Shown piece after piece: positions 28,026 through 40,000 of a DNA stretch of 45,729 bases. The position numbers and the translations under genes are program-made. The stretch covers positions 1-45,729 of the forward strand of contig CAYFPO010000015.1 in the NCBI GenBank assembly GCA_964345035.1. The letters are read 5' to 3'. This DNA is from CAYFPO01 sp964345035. Its GTDB lineage: Bacteria > Fidelibacterota > Marinisomatia > SCGC-AAA003-L08 > GCA-002704045. The notes under the pieces are model-generated. The model made no database searches, was not told the origin of the DNA, and saw only the letters and a list, made by a program, of their open reading frames with translations. The stretch's first letter is position 1, and each line of letters begins with the position of its first letter.

Positions 28026-31000
28026 TTATTTCAGTAAAACAATTTTAGATGTTTGTTGGAATTCTTGTGTTGTTAAAGAGATAAAATACAATCCACTGGC
28101 TGCATTTTCCGGTTTCCATTGAATATTATGCCACCCGGCATCCATATTCCCATTCAATAATTCAGCAATTATTCTACCCTGAATATCGTAAATCTGCAGA
28201 GATACCGTATGTTGAGTTTCCCTGACGGGCAACCCGAATCCGATATTGGTCACCGGATTAAAGGGATTGGGATATGCCGGTTTCAATACAAATTCAACAG
28301 GGATATCAACTGTAGTTCCTGTGAGTGTTATGAAAAATATTCCATTTTCTTCCCAGGATGGGATGTGTTCTGCATTGGCTTTAAGCTTCAATCCATCGGT
28401 GGTAACCAATTCAAAACTGGGGATTTCACCTGTTTTGCAATACTCTGTTGTTTCTTCAAATCCATCTTCACCCATCGCCGGTACATCCGTATATGGACCG
28501 GTCCATTCTCTTGTGCCTACCAGTGTTTCGCCACAATATGCCAGCAGCCAGAATCCAGCAGTTTGCATACCATCCATTTGAACGTCTTCTACAAAATAAA
28601 ATGCCTGTTTTGTGGACTGTGCATAGTCCTGCACACCCTTGGTAAGGAGGGTTGTATTAGTATAATTTGAATTCCTAGCTAATCCATCTGCTCCAAAACT
28701 GAAGCTGACATCCGTTGTGGTTTTAACCCAGTATCCCTTCAGGTGATTCCAGACAGATAAACTGCCGATCCAAACCCCATCGCCCAAATGGGATGCTGCA
28801 ACTCCTTCACCAATTGCAGAGAGAAAATATTCTTCAACAGAATCAGGGATTCCATCCGTTATCAAAGTTCCATCCTCACCCACAAATGATATTAGATTCT
28901 GGCCTTCATGCAATTCGTATACCATCCCCGGATCCGTTGGAACTGCTTCCAATGTAAAATCAGTACCTGATCCCAGTATGAGCCAATACCCGTCATCAGG
29001 TGCAATTTGAGAGAGACTGCCGACCCAAGTACCGCCGCCAAGATGGCTGGCTGCCACCCCTTCGCCTATCAATCCGGTGGCGTTATCGCCCAGACCCGAC
29101 AGCACAGAACTTACGGATGCATCCTCCGGGATACCCAAGAAACTGATAAGGTTGTTCCCATCGTGCAGCTCAAAATTCATGACCACTGTCGAACTGGCAA
29201 CTTCAATGCTGAACTCCTGTGTGTCAGAAAGTGCATCTTCAGTCAGTCCGTCAATTACAATAATGGTGGTAGGTCCCACAGTCACACCCTCTTCAACAGG
29301 GGTCCAGGTGATCAATTGGGAATCATCCATTACCATACCTACAGGTTCACCCTCAATTGTAAAAAATAAATCCGCATTTTCCGGATCTTCTGCTATCACC
29401 TGATAACTGTATTCTACATCGATCTCTGCATCCAATAACGGTGTAGAAGTGATTTCCGGAGGGTCATTTACGGGTAACACGGTCACCGTAAAAGTCTGCA
29501 TTCCGGATAATGGCTCCTCTCCATCATCTGTAACCGTGAGTGTAATAATATCCGTGTTTACTTCTCCTTCTTCTGGAGTCCACGTAATATTGCCATCCTC
29601 TGATACAGTCATTCCGCTTGGATGGTCTGCGAGTGCATAGGTAAAATTGTCGTTGTCGGGATCTGAAACTTCCACAGAATATAAATATGTTTCATCTTCT
29701 GTTCCTGATGCAGGAGGAGTTGAAGTTATTTCCGGTGCATCGTTCACCGGTGAAATGATGACAGAAATCGATATACTGGTTTCATCTGTACCATCACTTG
29801 CGGTGAGAGTAAATTCTTCACTTCCCGAAAAATTTGCATCAGGAGTAAATGTAATAGTTGTGCTGTCCAAGCTTGTCTGAATATTTACTCCTGGAGATAT
29901 GGTAAAACTAACTGCATCACCTTCCACATCACTGGATTGAAAATTGACGACTCCCGATTGATCCTCATTTAAAATAACGGGGTCAATATCGGAGATGATT
30001 GGAGCATCGTTTACCGGAGTAATGGAGATCGAAAATTCTTGCTGTACCGGTGCAGTGCTGCCATCATACATAGTGAGAAATACGGACGCAGAACCATTGG
30101 CATTCTCATTGGGAGTGATGGTCACAGTACGCAGTTCACCAGCCGGTCCAGAAGTCTGGTCTAAGATAATATTTTCCAGTGGAATAAGATTCTCATCAGA
30201 GCTGTATTTTCCAAATATGAGGTCACCTCCATCGGCATCGGATGGTGTATAAGTGATTACCACATCTGCTTCATCTTCATTCACTGTTCCGTTGTATTCT
30301 ATATCTGTAAATTCCGGTGAATCGGGTTCATTATCCACTTCCACTGTAAAACTCACCTGTTCTGAATCATCAACACCATCATTAGCAGTTACGGTGACTT
30401 CCCCTGTTCCTGATTGATTGGCAGCAGCAGTGATAGTGAGTGAATCTCCCTCAATTGTCACTGTAATTAAATCCGGATTATCAGTTACAGATGCATCAAA
30501 TGTGATTTCATCATTTCCATCCACATCGAATGCCTCTAACAACAGCGATTCACTGCCATCTTCCGGAATTGTTAACTCTGATACTCCAATGGTTATTACT
30601 GGAGGATCATTTACCGGTGTCACGGTTACAGTGAATGTTTTAGAATCTGAATAGTCAGGATTACCCTCTTCTTCAAGGGAAACAGAAATATCGGATTCAC
30701 CATTGAAATCTTCACCATCTTCGGATGGTAATACTAATATTTCTGCTGATGTTTCGGTAATATTATCAAGTATCACTTGAAGTTTATCACTGTTAGAGAT
30801 AACTGTTGCAGAAACAGAAATTGAATCTCCTTCCGGATCCGAAAATGTAATGGGAATAATCGCATCTGTATCTTCATCCATTGAAGTGTCTGGAATCTCA
30901 TCCAATACCGGCGGGTCATTTAATCCCTGTACAGTGATGATTATGGAAGTTGAGTCGGATAATTCTCCGGAATTGGGATTGTACATCTCATACACAAGGG

Positions 31001-33797
31001 TATCAACACAGGTGTCCAGCTCATAATCACAAGTCATGGATCTTCCCACACCAATACCGAGTCCGATAAATCCGGTTTCTACTGTGATCACTGAACCACC
31101 TCCGGAAATTTCAGTTTCATATTCGCCTGATAGATCCCCATTTTCTACATCAACCAACACATTTACGTCCACTCCTATTCCGTCTGCAGGGAATTGATTT
31201 ATGGTATCCAGTCCTACAAAAGTCATTGGGAAATCATCATATTCCATTACAGTGACTTCATCATCAAAAGTGTTCACTCCGGATCTTCCATCTGCCATTG
31301 AATTTCCTTCCGGAATATTAAAGGTAATTAACTTCAACTGGGATTCTGAAAATTCATCCCGCACTTTATACAAAATAAAATCTATTATTCCCGGATCACT
31401 GTGTTCATATCGAAAATTCAGACCGGTAAGATGTGTGACAGTCCCACCGAAAAATGTTTCACCATTGCCTGGCTCCTCCGATGGTACCCACAGTATAATA
31501 ATGGGGTTACCATCTGGATCGCCAACATGCCCGGACAGACTGAAATCAAATCCACTGGTGGGATCCACGTTATCAAAGTTGATTGGATTTGCCACAGGCG
31601 CATCATTCACCGGAACTACGTGAATAATGATCTCGCCGGGGGGTGATGTCAATCCTTCGGGGTCGGTGACGGTGTAAATGATCTGCTCCAGCCCAAAATA
31701 ATTGGGATTGGGAACATAAAATACCTGGGATGGATCGCCATACAGCGAACCATTCTGGGGCGGCTGTACAAGGCTGGGAACCAACAACATCCCACCATCT
31801 GCATCAAACACCACTACAGGAAACTCCAATGTATCATCTTCCTGCATAAAATACTCTGCATCAAACACCATCGGTGGATCATTCACATTCAAAATATTGA
31901 ACCCAAACGATCTGGGTATGGATGACAAATGTTCATCCGTTTCTGTTTCGATAGTCCACATGGAAACCTGATCCACTCCTGTATATCCCGGGGCGGGTGT
32001 ATACATGAATTGTCGGGTCATCATATTCTGGGTCAGCAATCCATGAAACGGACCGTTCAGAATATCTATTGCTAAACTATCCCCTTCAACATCAAAAGTA
32101 CTGACTTCAAATGCGAGCTCCGTATTTTCATCCAGAATAAAATTTTCAATTTGTATAAACGGTGCATCATTCACAGGGGCAATGGTTAGTGTGATCACAC
32201 CTTCCTCAGAGTCCTGAAATCCGTCATTTACAACATAAGAAAATGTATCCTCACCAAAATAATTGGGATTGGGTATATACAGGACACCCATAAATTCCAA
32301 TTCTTCCAGTTCCAAGGATTCCAGTGAACCGTGAGCGGGCATATTGGTGATACTGTAACTAATCTCAGAGCCTTCAGGATCGGATGCAAACAAGGTAATA
32401 GGAACTTCCTGATCTTCTAATATATCTAAATCAATGTTCTGTACAATCGGTCGGTCATTAACAGGCTGGACTAAAATATGGACAAATGCAAAATTAGATT
32501 GATATTCACCATCGGTTACATAATACTGAAATCCATCCTCACCCGTATAATTGGGGTTGGGTATATACAGCACTCCGGGACCTTCACCGGAAAGAGTGCC
32601 ATGAAATGGTCCCATGGATAAATGATATGTTAGAGGGTCGTCATTGGGATCAACCGCTTCAACAAAAATCACTGTGGATTCATCTTCATCGGTAATCACA
32701 TTCTGGTTGAATGCCTGGGGAGCATTACAGGATGCACCGTTCCCGTCGCAGATTCCACATTCATCCTCAACTGCACCACCGAAGCATTCGCCAAAGCAGT
32801 CCATTGCTGCATTACCACCTCCGCAGACATCACAGTCATCGGTATCATTAGTAGGACAAAGTGGTTCTGAATCTTCATTATTTGCCACCCAGTTGAAGGG
32901 AATGGATCCGAAACAGAAGTCCACCGGATCACCGGCTCCCAAACCGTCACCATCCGCATCAAAATAGAATGTTCCCGGTGGCGGCTCAAAACACCCGCAG
33001 CCCTGATCGTCAGAATTGGGAATATGTCCGGACTCACCATCGGAACATGCGCCACAGTCATCCAAAAAAGCGCCATATTCCATACCGCTGTCTTCCTGTA
33101 CATCGCCAATTGGGGTTCCCGGTGCGCAGGTGCCGGCACAGTCCATATCGGCATTGGGTTCCAAACCGGTGGAACCACCGGCACAGACCCCACAGTCGTC
33201 AAATTCTGCTTCTCCTCCGTATTCGCCATTGCAGTCCGGTGTAAATGCTGCCAGATGGGGAATATTATACAATTCATTGGGGATGAAGGGCGGAGTCTCC
33301 ATGCCCACAAATTCAGCAGGCAGCACCAACTCGGTGGAAGCATCGTAAATGTAAAAATCCGGAGCTACGCCGGGGGACAAATATCCTTCTGTCCAGTCAG
33401 AGCCGTCATCACCCATGGTTGGCACGGTGGTGTATGGTCCCTCCCATATCCACGAACCTACACAGATATCCCCATTAAATGCACCAATCCAATCATTATC
33501 TGAAAGGACAATCTCATCCACAGTGGCTGTCTGGAAAAAATAAAAACACTGCATTGTGGACTGCTCGAACTCAAATCCGGGAGGCGGATCAAAAAAACTG
33601 ATACCGTCGTCTAAATCTGCACCTGGATTATTAGGAATATCTACCCAATCATCAACTCCATCAAACTCCATTGAGTAGTTCTGAGAATTAGTTAATGTGA
33701 AAAATGAAAAGTGAAGAATTACAACCAGTCTGAACCACAGTTTACTCAAAGATAAGGATTTTTCTGATTTTCTATGTAATGTATTAAAATTGTTCAT
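28026..33797 (-). CDS. Large exported adhesin-like protein (about 1,923 aa)
   Basis: Sibling of the 3,099-aa protein. ATG at 33797 is chosen because GGAG lies 9 nt upstream; the frame begins earlier at a TTG. Order: signal sequence (LWFRLVVILHFSFFTLTNSQ); YSMEFDGVDDWVDIPNN, the first strand of a LamG-type domain whose remainder is missing; a QST module (QSTMQCFYFF...DWIGAFNGDICVGSW); about three Cys-rich units plus a calcium-type stretch (FYFDADGDGLGAGD); about 11 cadherin-like domains joined at VNDPP/VNDAP (about 360-1530); two LISF...GVAASHLG...GYW modules; a QST module; and the sorting domain (KPAYPNPFNPVTNIGFGLP ... GRIIAEL ... SGLYFISL ... KIVLLK). Cell-surface adhesion is inferred. Confidence 0.88.
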   Translation of the reverse strand: MNNFNTLHRKSEKSLSLSKLWFRLVVILHFSFFTLTNSQNYSMEFDGVDDWVDIPNNPGADLDDGISFFDPPPGFEFEQSTMQCFYFFQTATVDEIVLSDNDWIGAFNGDICVGSWIWEGPYTTVPTMGDDGSDWTEGYLSPGVAPDFYIYDASTELVLPAEFVGMETPPFIPNELYNIPHLAAFTPDCNGEYGGEAEFDDCGVCAGGSTGLEPNADMDCAGTCAPGTPIGDVQEDSGMEYGAFLDDCGACSDGESGHIPNSDDQGCGCFEPPPGTFYFDADGDGLGAGDPVDFCFGSIPFNWVANNEDSEPLCPTNDTDDCDVCGGGNAAMDCFGECFGGAVEDECGICDGNGASCNAPQAFNQNVITDEDESTVIFVEAVDPNDDPLTYHLSMGPFHGTLSGEGPGVLYIPNPNYTGEDGFQYYVTDGEYQSNFAFVHILVQPVNDRPIVQNIDLDILEDQEVPITLFASDPEGSEISYSITNMPAHGSLESLELEELEFMGVLYIPNPNYFGEDTFSYVVNDGFQDSEEGVITLTIAPVNDAPFIQIENFILDENTELAFEVSTFDVEGDSLAIDILNGPFHGLLTQNMMTRQFMYTPAPGYTGVDQVSMWTIETETDEHLSSIPRSFGFNILNVNDPPMVFDAEYFMQEDDTLEFPVVVFDADGGMLLVPSLVQPPQNGSLYGDPSQVFYVPNPNYFGLEQIIYTVTDPEGLTSPPGEIIIHVVPVNDAPVANPINFDNVDPTSGFDFSLSGHVGDPDGNPIIILWVPSEEPGNGETFFGGTVTHLTGLNFRYEHSDPGIIDFILYKVRDEFSESQLKLITFNIPEGNSMADGRSGVNTFDDEVTVMEYDDFPMTFVGLDTINQFPADGIGVDVNVLVDVENGDLSGEYETEISGGGSVITVETGFIGLGIGVGRSMTCDYELDTCVDTLVYEMYNPNSGELSDSTSIIITVQGLNDPPVLDEIPDTSMDEDTDAIIPITFSDPEGDSISVSATVISNSDKLQVILDNITETSAEILVLPSEDGEDFNGESDISVSLEEEGNPDYSDSKTFTVTVTPVNDPPVITIGVSELTIPEDGSESLLLEAFDVDGNDEITFDASVTDNPDLITVTIEGDSLTITAAANQSGTGEVTVTANDGVDDSEQVSFTVEVDNEPDSPEFTDIEYNGTVNEDEADVVITYTPSDADGGDLIFGKYSSDENLIPLENIILDQTSGPAGELRTVTITPNENANGSASVFLTMYDGSTAPVQQEFSISITPVNDAPIISDIDPVILNEDQSGVVNFQSSDVEGDAVSFTISPGVNIQTSLDSTTITFTPDANFSGSEEFTLTASDGTDETSISISVIISPVNDAPEITSTPPASGTEDETYLYSVEVSDPDNDNFTYALADHPSGMTVSEDGNITWTPEEGEVNTDIITLTVTDDGEEPLSGMQTFTVTVLPVNDPPEITSTPLLDAEIDVEYSYQVIAEDPENADLFFTIEGEPVGMVMDDSQLITWTPVEEGVTVGPTTIIVIDGLTEDALSDTQEFSIEVASSTVVMNFELHDGNNLISFLGIPEDASVSSVLSGLGDNATGLIGEGVAASHLGGGTWVGSLSQIAPDDGYWLILGSGTDFTLEAVPTDPGMVYELHEGQNLISFVGEDGTLITDGIPDSVEEYFLSAIGEGVAASHLGDGVWIGSLSVWNHLKGYWVKTTTDVSFSFGADGLARNSNYTNTTLLTKGVQDYAQSTKQAFYFVEDVQMDGMQTAGFWLLAYCGETLVGTREWTGPYTDVPAMGEDGFEETTEYCKTGEIPSFELVTTDGLKLKANAEHIPSWEENGIFFITLTGTTVDIPVEFVLKPAYPNPFNPVTNIGFGLPVRETQHTVSLQIYDIQGRIIAELLNGNMDAGWHNIQWKPENAASGLYFISLTTQEFQQTSKIVLLK

Positions 33798-33980
33798 AAA
33801 AGGTATCTCCAAAATTGGTTTTATGAGTAGTAATCATAGACGAAAGTTACGGATTATGTGGAAATTATACAAGTGATGGGGGACAACTAAAAATCCGTTA
33901 ATGGCGAGTGGTTATGGGTGATTTTTTAAGTAGATGTTACTGAACTTTTTTCCTTTAATATCTTAAAAAAACGAGGTTAA

Positions 33981-34037
33981 TAAAAAACCCTGCGTCGTCA
34001 ACCCGGAAATCGGGATAAGTGTAGACTCCGCAGGGTT
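33981..34037 (-). terminator. Intrinsic terminator of the 34046-40643 gene
   Basis: On the minus strand, AACCCTGCG pairs with CGCAGGGTT around an inner CCCG/CGGG hairpin, followed by TTTTTA. It lies 9 nt after the stop codon. The outer stem resembles the hairpin at 7672-7697. Confidence 0.8.
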
Positions 34038-34045
34038 CGAAATTT

Positions 34046-37000
34046 CTATTTTATCAGTAGGAGTTTTTGATTGAGAACATTGTGTCCATCTACACCCAAT
34101 TTTACAAAATACACCCCAGTCGAAAACGGTTCTGCATTCCACACTACAGAATGTTGTCCTGCTGGTTGCAAACTGCCACTTGACACCAGTTCGGTTACCA
34201 TTCGTCCATGTATGTCATATACCATTACAGATACCTTACTATCAATCGGCAGTTCATAAGAAATGGTCGTCTGCGGATTGAACGGGTTTGGATATGCCGG
34301 ATGGAGTGTATATTGACTTGGAATTTCCTGTGTAACACTTAAACTATTTACCGTAAAGAGTGCATTACTTTCCCATTCCTGTATGTCACCTGTTAAAGCT
34401 ATTGACTGCTCGCCATTAGCTGAGAACAGTTTAAAGATTGGGATCTCTCCAATTTCACAGTAGCCGGCTGTTTCCGGAGAACCATCATCACCCATCGCAG
34501 GAATGTCCGTATATGGTCCTGTCCATTCTCTTGCCCCAACCAGACTTTCACCACAATATGCCAACAGCCAGAAGCTGCCAGCTTGCAGCCCATCCATTTG
34601 AACGTCCTCAACAAAATAAAATGCCTGTTCTGTGGATTGTGCATAGGATAAATTTCCGGGTAATTGGGACTCTGAAACCGTCTCATCTGAATTCCTCACC
34701 AAACCGCCCAATTCAAAACTGAATGACAAGGGTTCATCAACTTTTGCCCAATATCCATCCAGTCCCTCCCAATACGCCAGACTACCAACCCAATTAAATG
34801 GACTGATCTGCTGTGCTGCAACACCTTCACCAATTATTCCGTCAAATAATGGTTCCACATCATCAGGAATTCCTGCACTCAGTTCCACCGACCCCGCTGA
34901 TGGGAACGATATCAAATTAGCACCGGTATGGAGTTCATATACAATATTCGGATCAGTGGGTATTCCTGTACCCTCCAATACATCCGGACTGTCCATTTTT
35001 ACCCAGTATCCGGAAGTAGCTTCAATGAATTCCAGACTTCCAACCCAAACACCGGGGGAAATCTGTTGTGCTGCAATTCCTTCTCCGATCACACCGGTTA
35101 TATTCATACCCAGATCTGAAAATACATTCGTCAGGGTAACATCTTCCGGCAATGCATAAAAACTGATAAGATTGGAACCGGTATGAAGATCAATTGCATA
35201 GGCTGCAAAAGTCATTCCTTCCAACAAATCAATGGTGAAAAATTCATTATTCGCCCAAGGATATTCCTGTGATGGAAGTGCATTGTAAAACTCATCTTCT
35301 GAGTAATCATATACTTTAAATGATGGTATCACACCGGAAGTCATATATCCAACGGTCCAATCCGACCCATCATCACCCATGCTGGGTACGGTTGTGTATG
35401 CACCATCCCAGGGCCATGATCCTACACAGACATCACCATTAAATATGCCGATCCAGTCTTCCATTTCTACCAAAGGAGTTTCATCCAATGTGGCTTCAAC
35501 GATAAAATGAAATGCCTGCATAGTGGATTGCTCAAATTCAAATTCTGTCGGAGTATATATACATGATCCATCATCAATACCGGCATCCGGGTTTCCATTT
35601 GGACATTCGGGGCAATTCCAAGCGGATTCATCGGTACATCCAAAACAGAAGTCTTCTTCTAATCCGGTTCCACCGCCCACACAGCCGCAGTCACTTTCAA
35701 AAGATTCGCCAAAACAGTCACCGTTACAGTCCATTGCCCAATTCTCTTCCTGACCCGTGTTACCGCCTACACATTCTTCACAATCATCTGTAAATGCGTC
35801 ACCAAAACAGTCACCGTTACAGTCCATTGCCCAATTCTCTTCCTGACCCGTGTTACCGCCTACACATTCTTCACAATCATCTGTAAATGCGTCACCAAAA
35901 CAGTNNNNNNNNNNNNNNNNNNNNNNNNNNNNNNNNNNNNNNNNNNNNNNNNNNNNNNNNNNNNNNNNNNNNNNNNNNNNNNNNNNNNNNNNNNNNNNNN
36001 NNNNCACAATCATCTGTAAATGCGTCACCAAAACAGTCACCGTTACAGTCCATTGCCCAGTTCTCTTCCTGACCTGTGTTACCGCCTACACATTCTTCAC
36101 AATCATCTGTGTATGCAATGCCGCCCGGATCACCGTTACAATCTGAGTACACATTGACTTCCAAATTAAAGAGACCATTGTTTACCCATTCAAATTCTTC
36201 AGATGCTACTGCATCATAAATTTCTCCTGTGGATGAATCAAAAACTTTGAAAGAGGGAATATCTCCCAATTGGAAATACCCTTCTGTATAATCGTCGCCG
36301 TCATCCCCCATTGCAGGTACAGTTGTATACGGACCTTCCCAATACCAGGCACCCGCAGATACATCTCCATTATATGCAGCGATCCAGTCTCCCCATTCCA
36401 AAGTTTCACCATCTATAGTAGACACAGTTACAAAATAAAATGCCTGTAATGTTGATTGCTCAAATTCAAATGCTTCCGGAATATACAGACAACTTCCGTC
36501 ATCCAGAATAGCATCAGCATCATAATTGAATGCATCAGGATCCATACATCCGGAACAGGTTGAACCGTCGCCTCCGCATTCACCACATAAGTCGGTATCA
36601 TTGGTGGCACAATCCGGTTCAGGGTCATCGGGATTATCCACGTAACCAAATGGCTGGTCACAGGATTCAATAGATACATCTGGATCTCCCAATCCATCAC
36701 CATCTACATCAGCATACCAGGTTAGTGGACCGGGACCATCACATACACCGCATTCATCATATTCTGCATCACCATCGGGAATTCCGAGACAATCCACCTC
36801 ATATCCCACACCGTAAAAGCTGAAATGATCCACTTCAAATGTGGCGAGACCATCCTCGAATGTGCCGCCTTCCAGAGCTTCCCAATCTGTGTCCTCATCA
36901 TTTTCCAATGTCAGGATAGTCAATGATTCTGCGTCATCATCATAGGGAATGGTAATAGTAACCGGTTCTGCAAATTCTTGACCATGAGGGGTAAATGCAA

Positions 37001-40000
37001 ATACAGTTCCATTCAATTCCATTTCTTCCGGTGCTTCCGGTATATCATTCTCATCGGTTTCTTCCACACCGACTTCCACATCTTCATCCAGCGCTCCCGG
37101 CGGTATATCTACACTGCCGTCACCATCTTCAACGGTTCCGCCTTCATCACCGATGGTTCCGGAACCTTCATAGGTACAGGATCCGTCATCTACCGTTGCA
37201 TCAGGATTAAAATTTATTGCTTCAGGGTCGGTACAGCCAAATACCGACTCATCACCAATTGTTAATTCTGAAACTGCCAATAGTATATCCCCAAATGAAC
37301 CGCTACCTGCAGAATATTCTGCCGTCGCTGAGTATTCCATTCCTTCGGATGCTTTCCACACTTTGATAACAACTGAATTACCGTCAACCCAGCCGGGAAG
37401 CTGAGTACCGCCAAATCCACAATTGTCTATGGAGCCGATAGCAACCAGATTCAATTGTTCTCCTGTCCATTCACCGGCACCTACGAGAAGCTCGCCAAAT
37501 TCACTTGAACAGTCACCATTAGATAATAGTCCGGTTGCATCAAACACTCCAATTTCATCACCTGCTTCCATACTGGTTATTGATTCCTGGAAAATCACCA
37601 ATTGGTTTACACCGGTTGGATCAATATCCACAACAAAATGAGGTTCATCATCACCACCAAATGTGATGGGATCACCAATTTCCACTTCCAGGGGTGTACC
37701 GTTTTCACTGGCTAAAATAACATTTTCCAGTGCAGCAGTAGTTTCTCCGTTATATTCAAAGTCTATGTTCAACAGCACTCCTTCTCCGGGAGGGATTGAA
37801 ATACCCAAGAGTGAAAACCCTAATATTGTATTTCCACTGAATGTTACCATATAATCCAAGTCTCCAGCAATTCCTCCATATACATCCACTAATGTAATAC
37901 CGGTAACATCAAACTGAAATCCCGCAACTGCTTCGGTATTTTCAAGGTAGATTTCTATAGAATTTCCATCCAGATCCAGGTTTCCAAATCTCAAAATTGC
38001 ATCTGCACCTATCGGTGGTGGATATTCGCAAGAACCATCATCAATAGTTGCATCGGGATCATAATTAATTGCTTCAGGATCGGTACAACCATAACAAAAA
38101 TCCTCTTCATTCCCTGTTGAACCGCCAACGCATCCACATTCATTTTCAAAGGCTTCACCACCGCATTCACCGGCACAATCCTCAGCATGCCCATCACAAT
38201 CACACCAGCCTTCATCTTCCGGATGCCAGCAGGAACCGTCATCCATCGTTGCATCAGGATCAAAGTTACATGCAGATTCATCTGTGCATCCATAGATATC
38301 TTCCGGTGGTGTAGAATTCGGTGCTCCCGGAGTTCCTCCGGGGATTTCAAAACTTGCCTGCCAACTTTCCGCAAGGGAATTGTCCAATTCCGGACTTAAT
38401 AACTCAAGTGTGGAACCACCTGCATCCGGTTCCGTGGGCCACGGTGGATCATCATCATACTGTACAAAATCCACATCCATGCCATAACTGTCTTTCAGAT
38501 CTAAAAAGTCAGTATTATTTTCCAAACGACCACCTGTCCATTGAATACTGCCGGGATAGGTATCAGAATTCCTGGCAATCACAAGATATCCACCGTGGGA
38601 AATTACTACATCACCACCAATAACAAAATCAACATTCTGTGATGTGAGATGAAATCCGCCTAAATTAACAGATTCATCAGAGTTGTTGTAAAGCTCAATA
38701 AATTCATAATTAAAATCACTGTGGCCATAGGATTGTGCAGGATTATAATTAATTTCATTAATGACGATTATGCCTTCAAAACTATCAGGATATTCACAAG
38801 ACCCATCATCTATGGTTGCATCCGGGTCATAATTAATGGCATCANNNNNNNNNNNNNNNNNNNNNNNNNNNNNNNNNNNNNNNNNNNNNNNNNNNNNNNN
38901 NNNNNNNNNNNNNNNNNNNNNNNNNNNNNNNNNNNNNNNNNNNNAGCCGCATTCATTTTCAAAAGCATCACCAAAACATTCTCCGGCACAATCCATGTCC
39001 GAATTTGGTTCATGTCCTGTTGTACCGCCTGAACAGATTCCACAGTCATCCACATAGGCATCCCCGCCTGGAACTCCCGCACAATCTTCTTCTTCACCTG
39101 TAGATGTACATTCCCCAACAGATACATCCATTGCTTCTCCTTCAGAAGTGGAGAGAATTACACCTTCCATACAAATTTCTCCGGAGCCTGTATATTCCAC
39201 ATTTACCAATACACCTGCTCCCGGCGGAATTGTCCCCCCAGTAAGTGAGAATCCTAAAACTGTATTTCCACCAACGGATATCATAAATCCATTTTCTTCT
39301 GCGAGACCACCGAATGCATCAGAAATTTCCACACCATCGATACTGAATTGAAATCCGCCAATTGCTTCAGAATTTTCTACCAACACTTCAAATGACGATT
39401 CGCCTACTTCACCAAATCCAAGATAATTTGACCCCGGTTCATATTCACAAGACCCATCATCTATGGTTGCATCCGGGTCATAATTAATGGCATCAGAGTC
39501 AGTGCAGCCATAACAGAAGTCCGGATCATTTCCGGTTGAACCGCCTACACAGCCGCATTCATTTTCAAAAGCATCACCAAAACATTCTCCGGCACAATCC
39601 ATGTCTTCATTATCACCGTCACAGACACCGCAATCATCTTCCATTCCATCACCACCGCACTCACCGGCACAATCATCCACATTCCCGTCACAGTCACACC
39701 AGCCAAAATCTTCAGGATATTCACAGCAGTCATCACAAGGTAAATCCGAAGATGGATCATAATTACAAGCATCGTCATCAAAACACCCGTAAGTATCACC
39801 GCTTTCAAAATTGAGTTCAGAAATCGCTAAGAGTATATCCCCAAAGTGACCACTACCTGCTGAATATTCTGCAGTTGCTGGGTATTCCATTCCTTCGGAT
39901 GCTTTCCACACTTTGATAACAACTGAATTACCGTCAACCCAGCCGGGAAGTTGAATTCCACCGAACCCACAATTATCTACAGAGCCGATGGCAACCAAAT

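Noticed and set aside
35715..36116. CRISPR-like array
   Set aside because: The repeats are adjoining 93-bp coding units without spacers and stay in frame with the surrounding protein. The same holds for the 75-bp units at 45573-45710.
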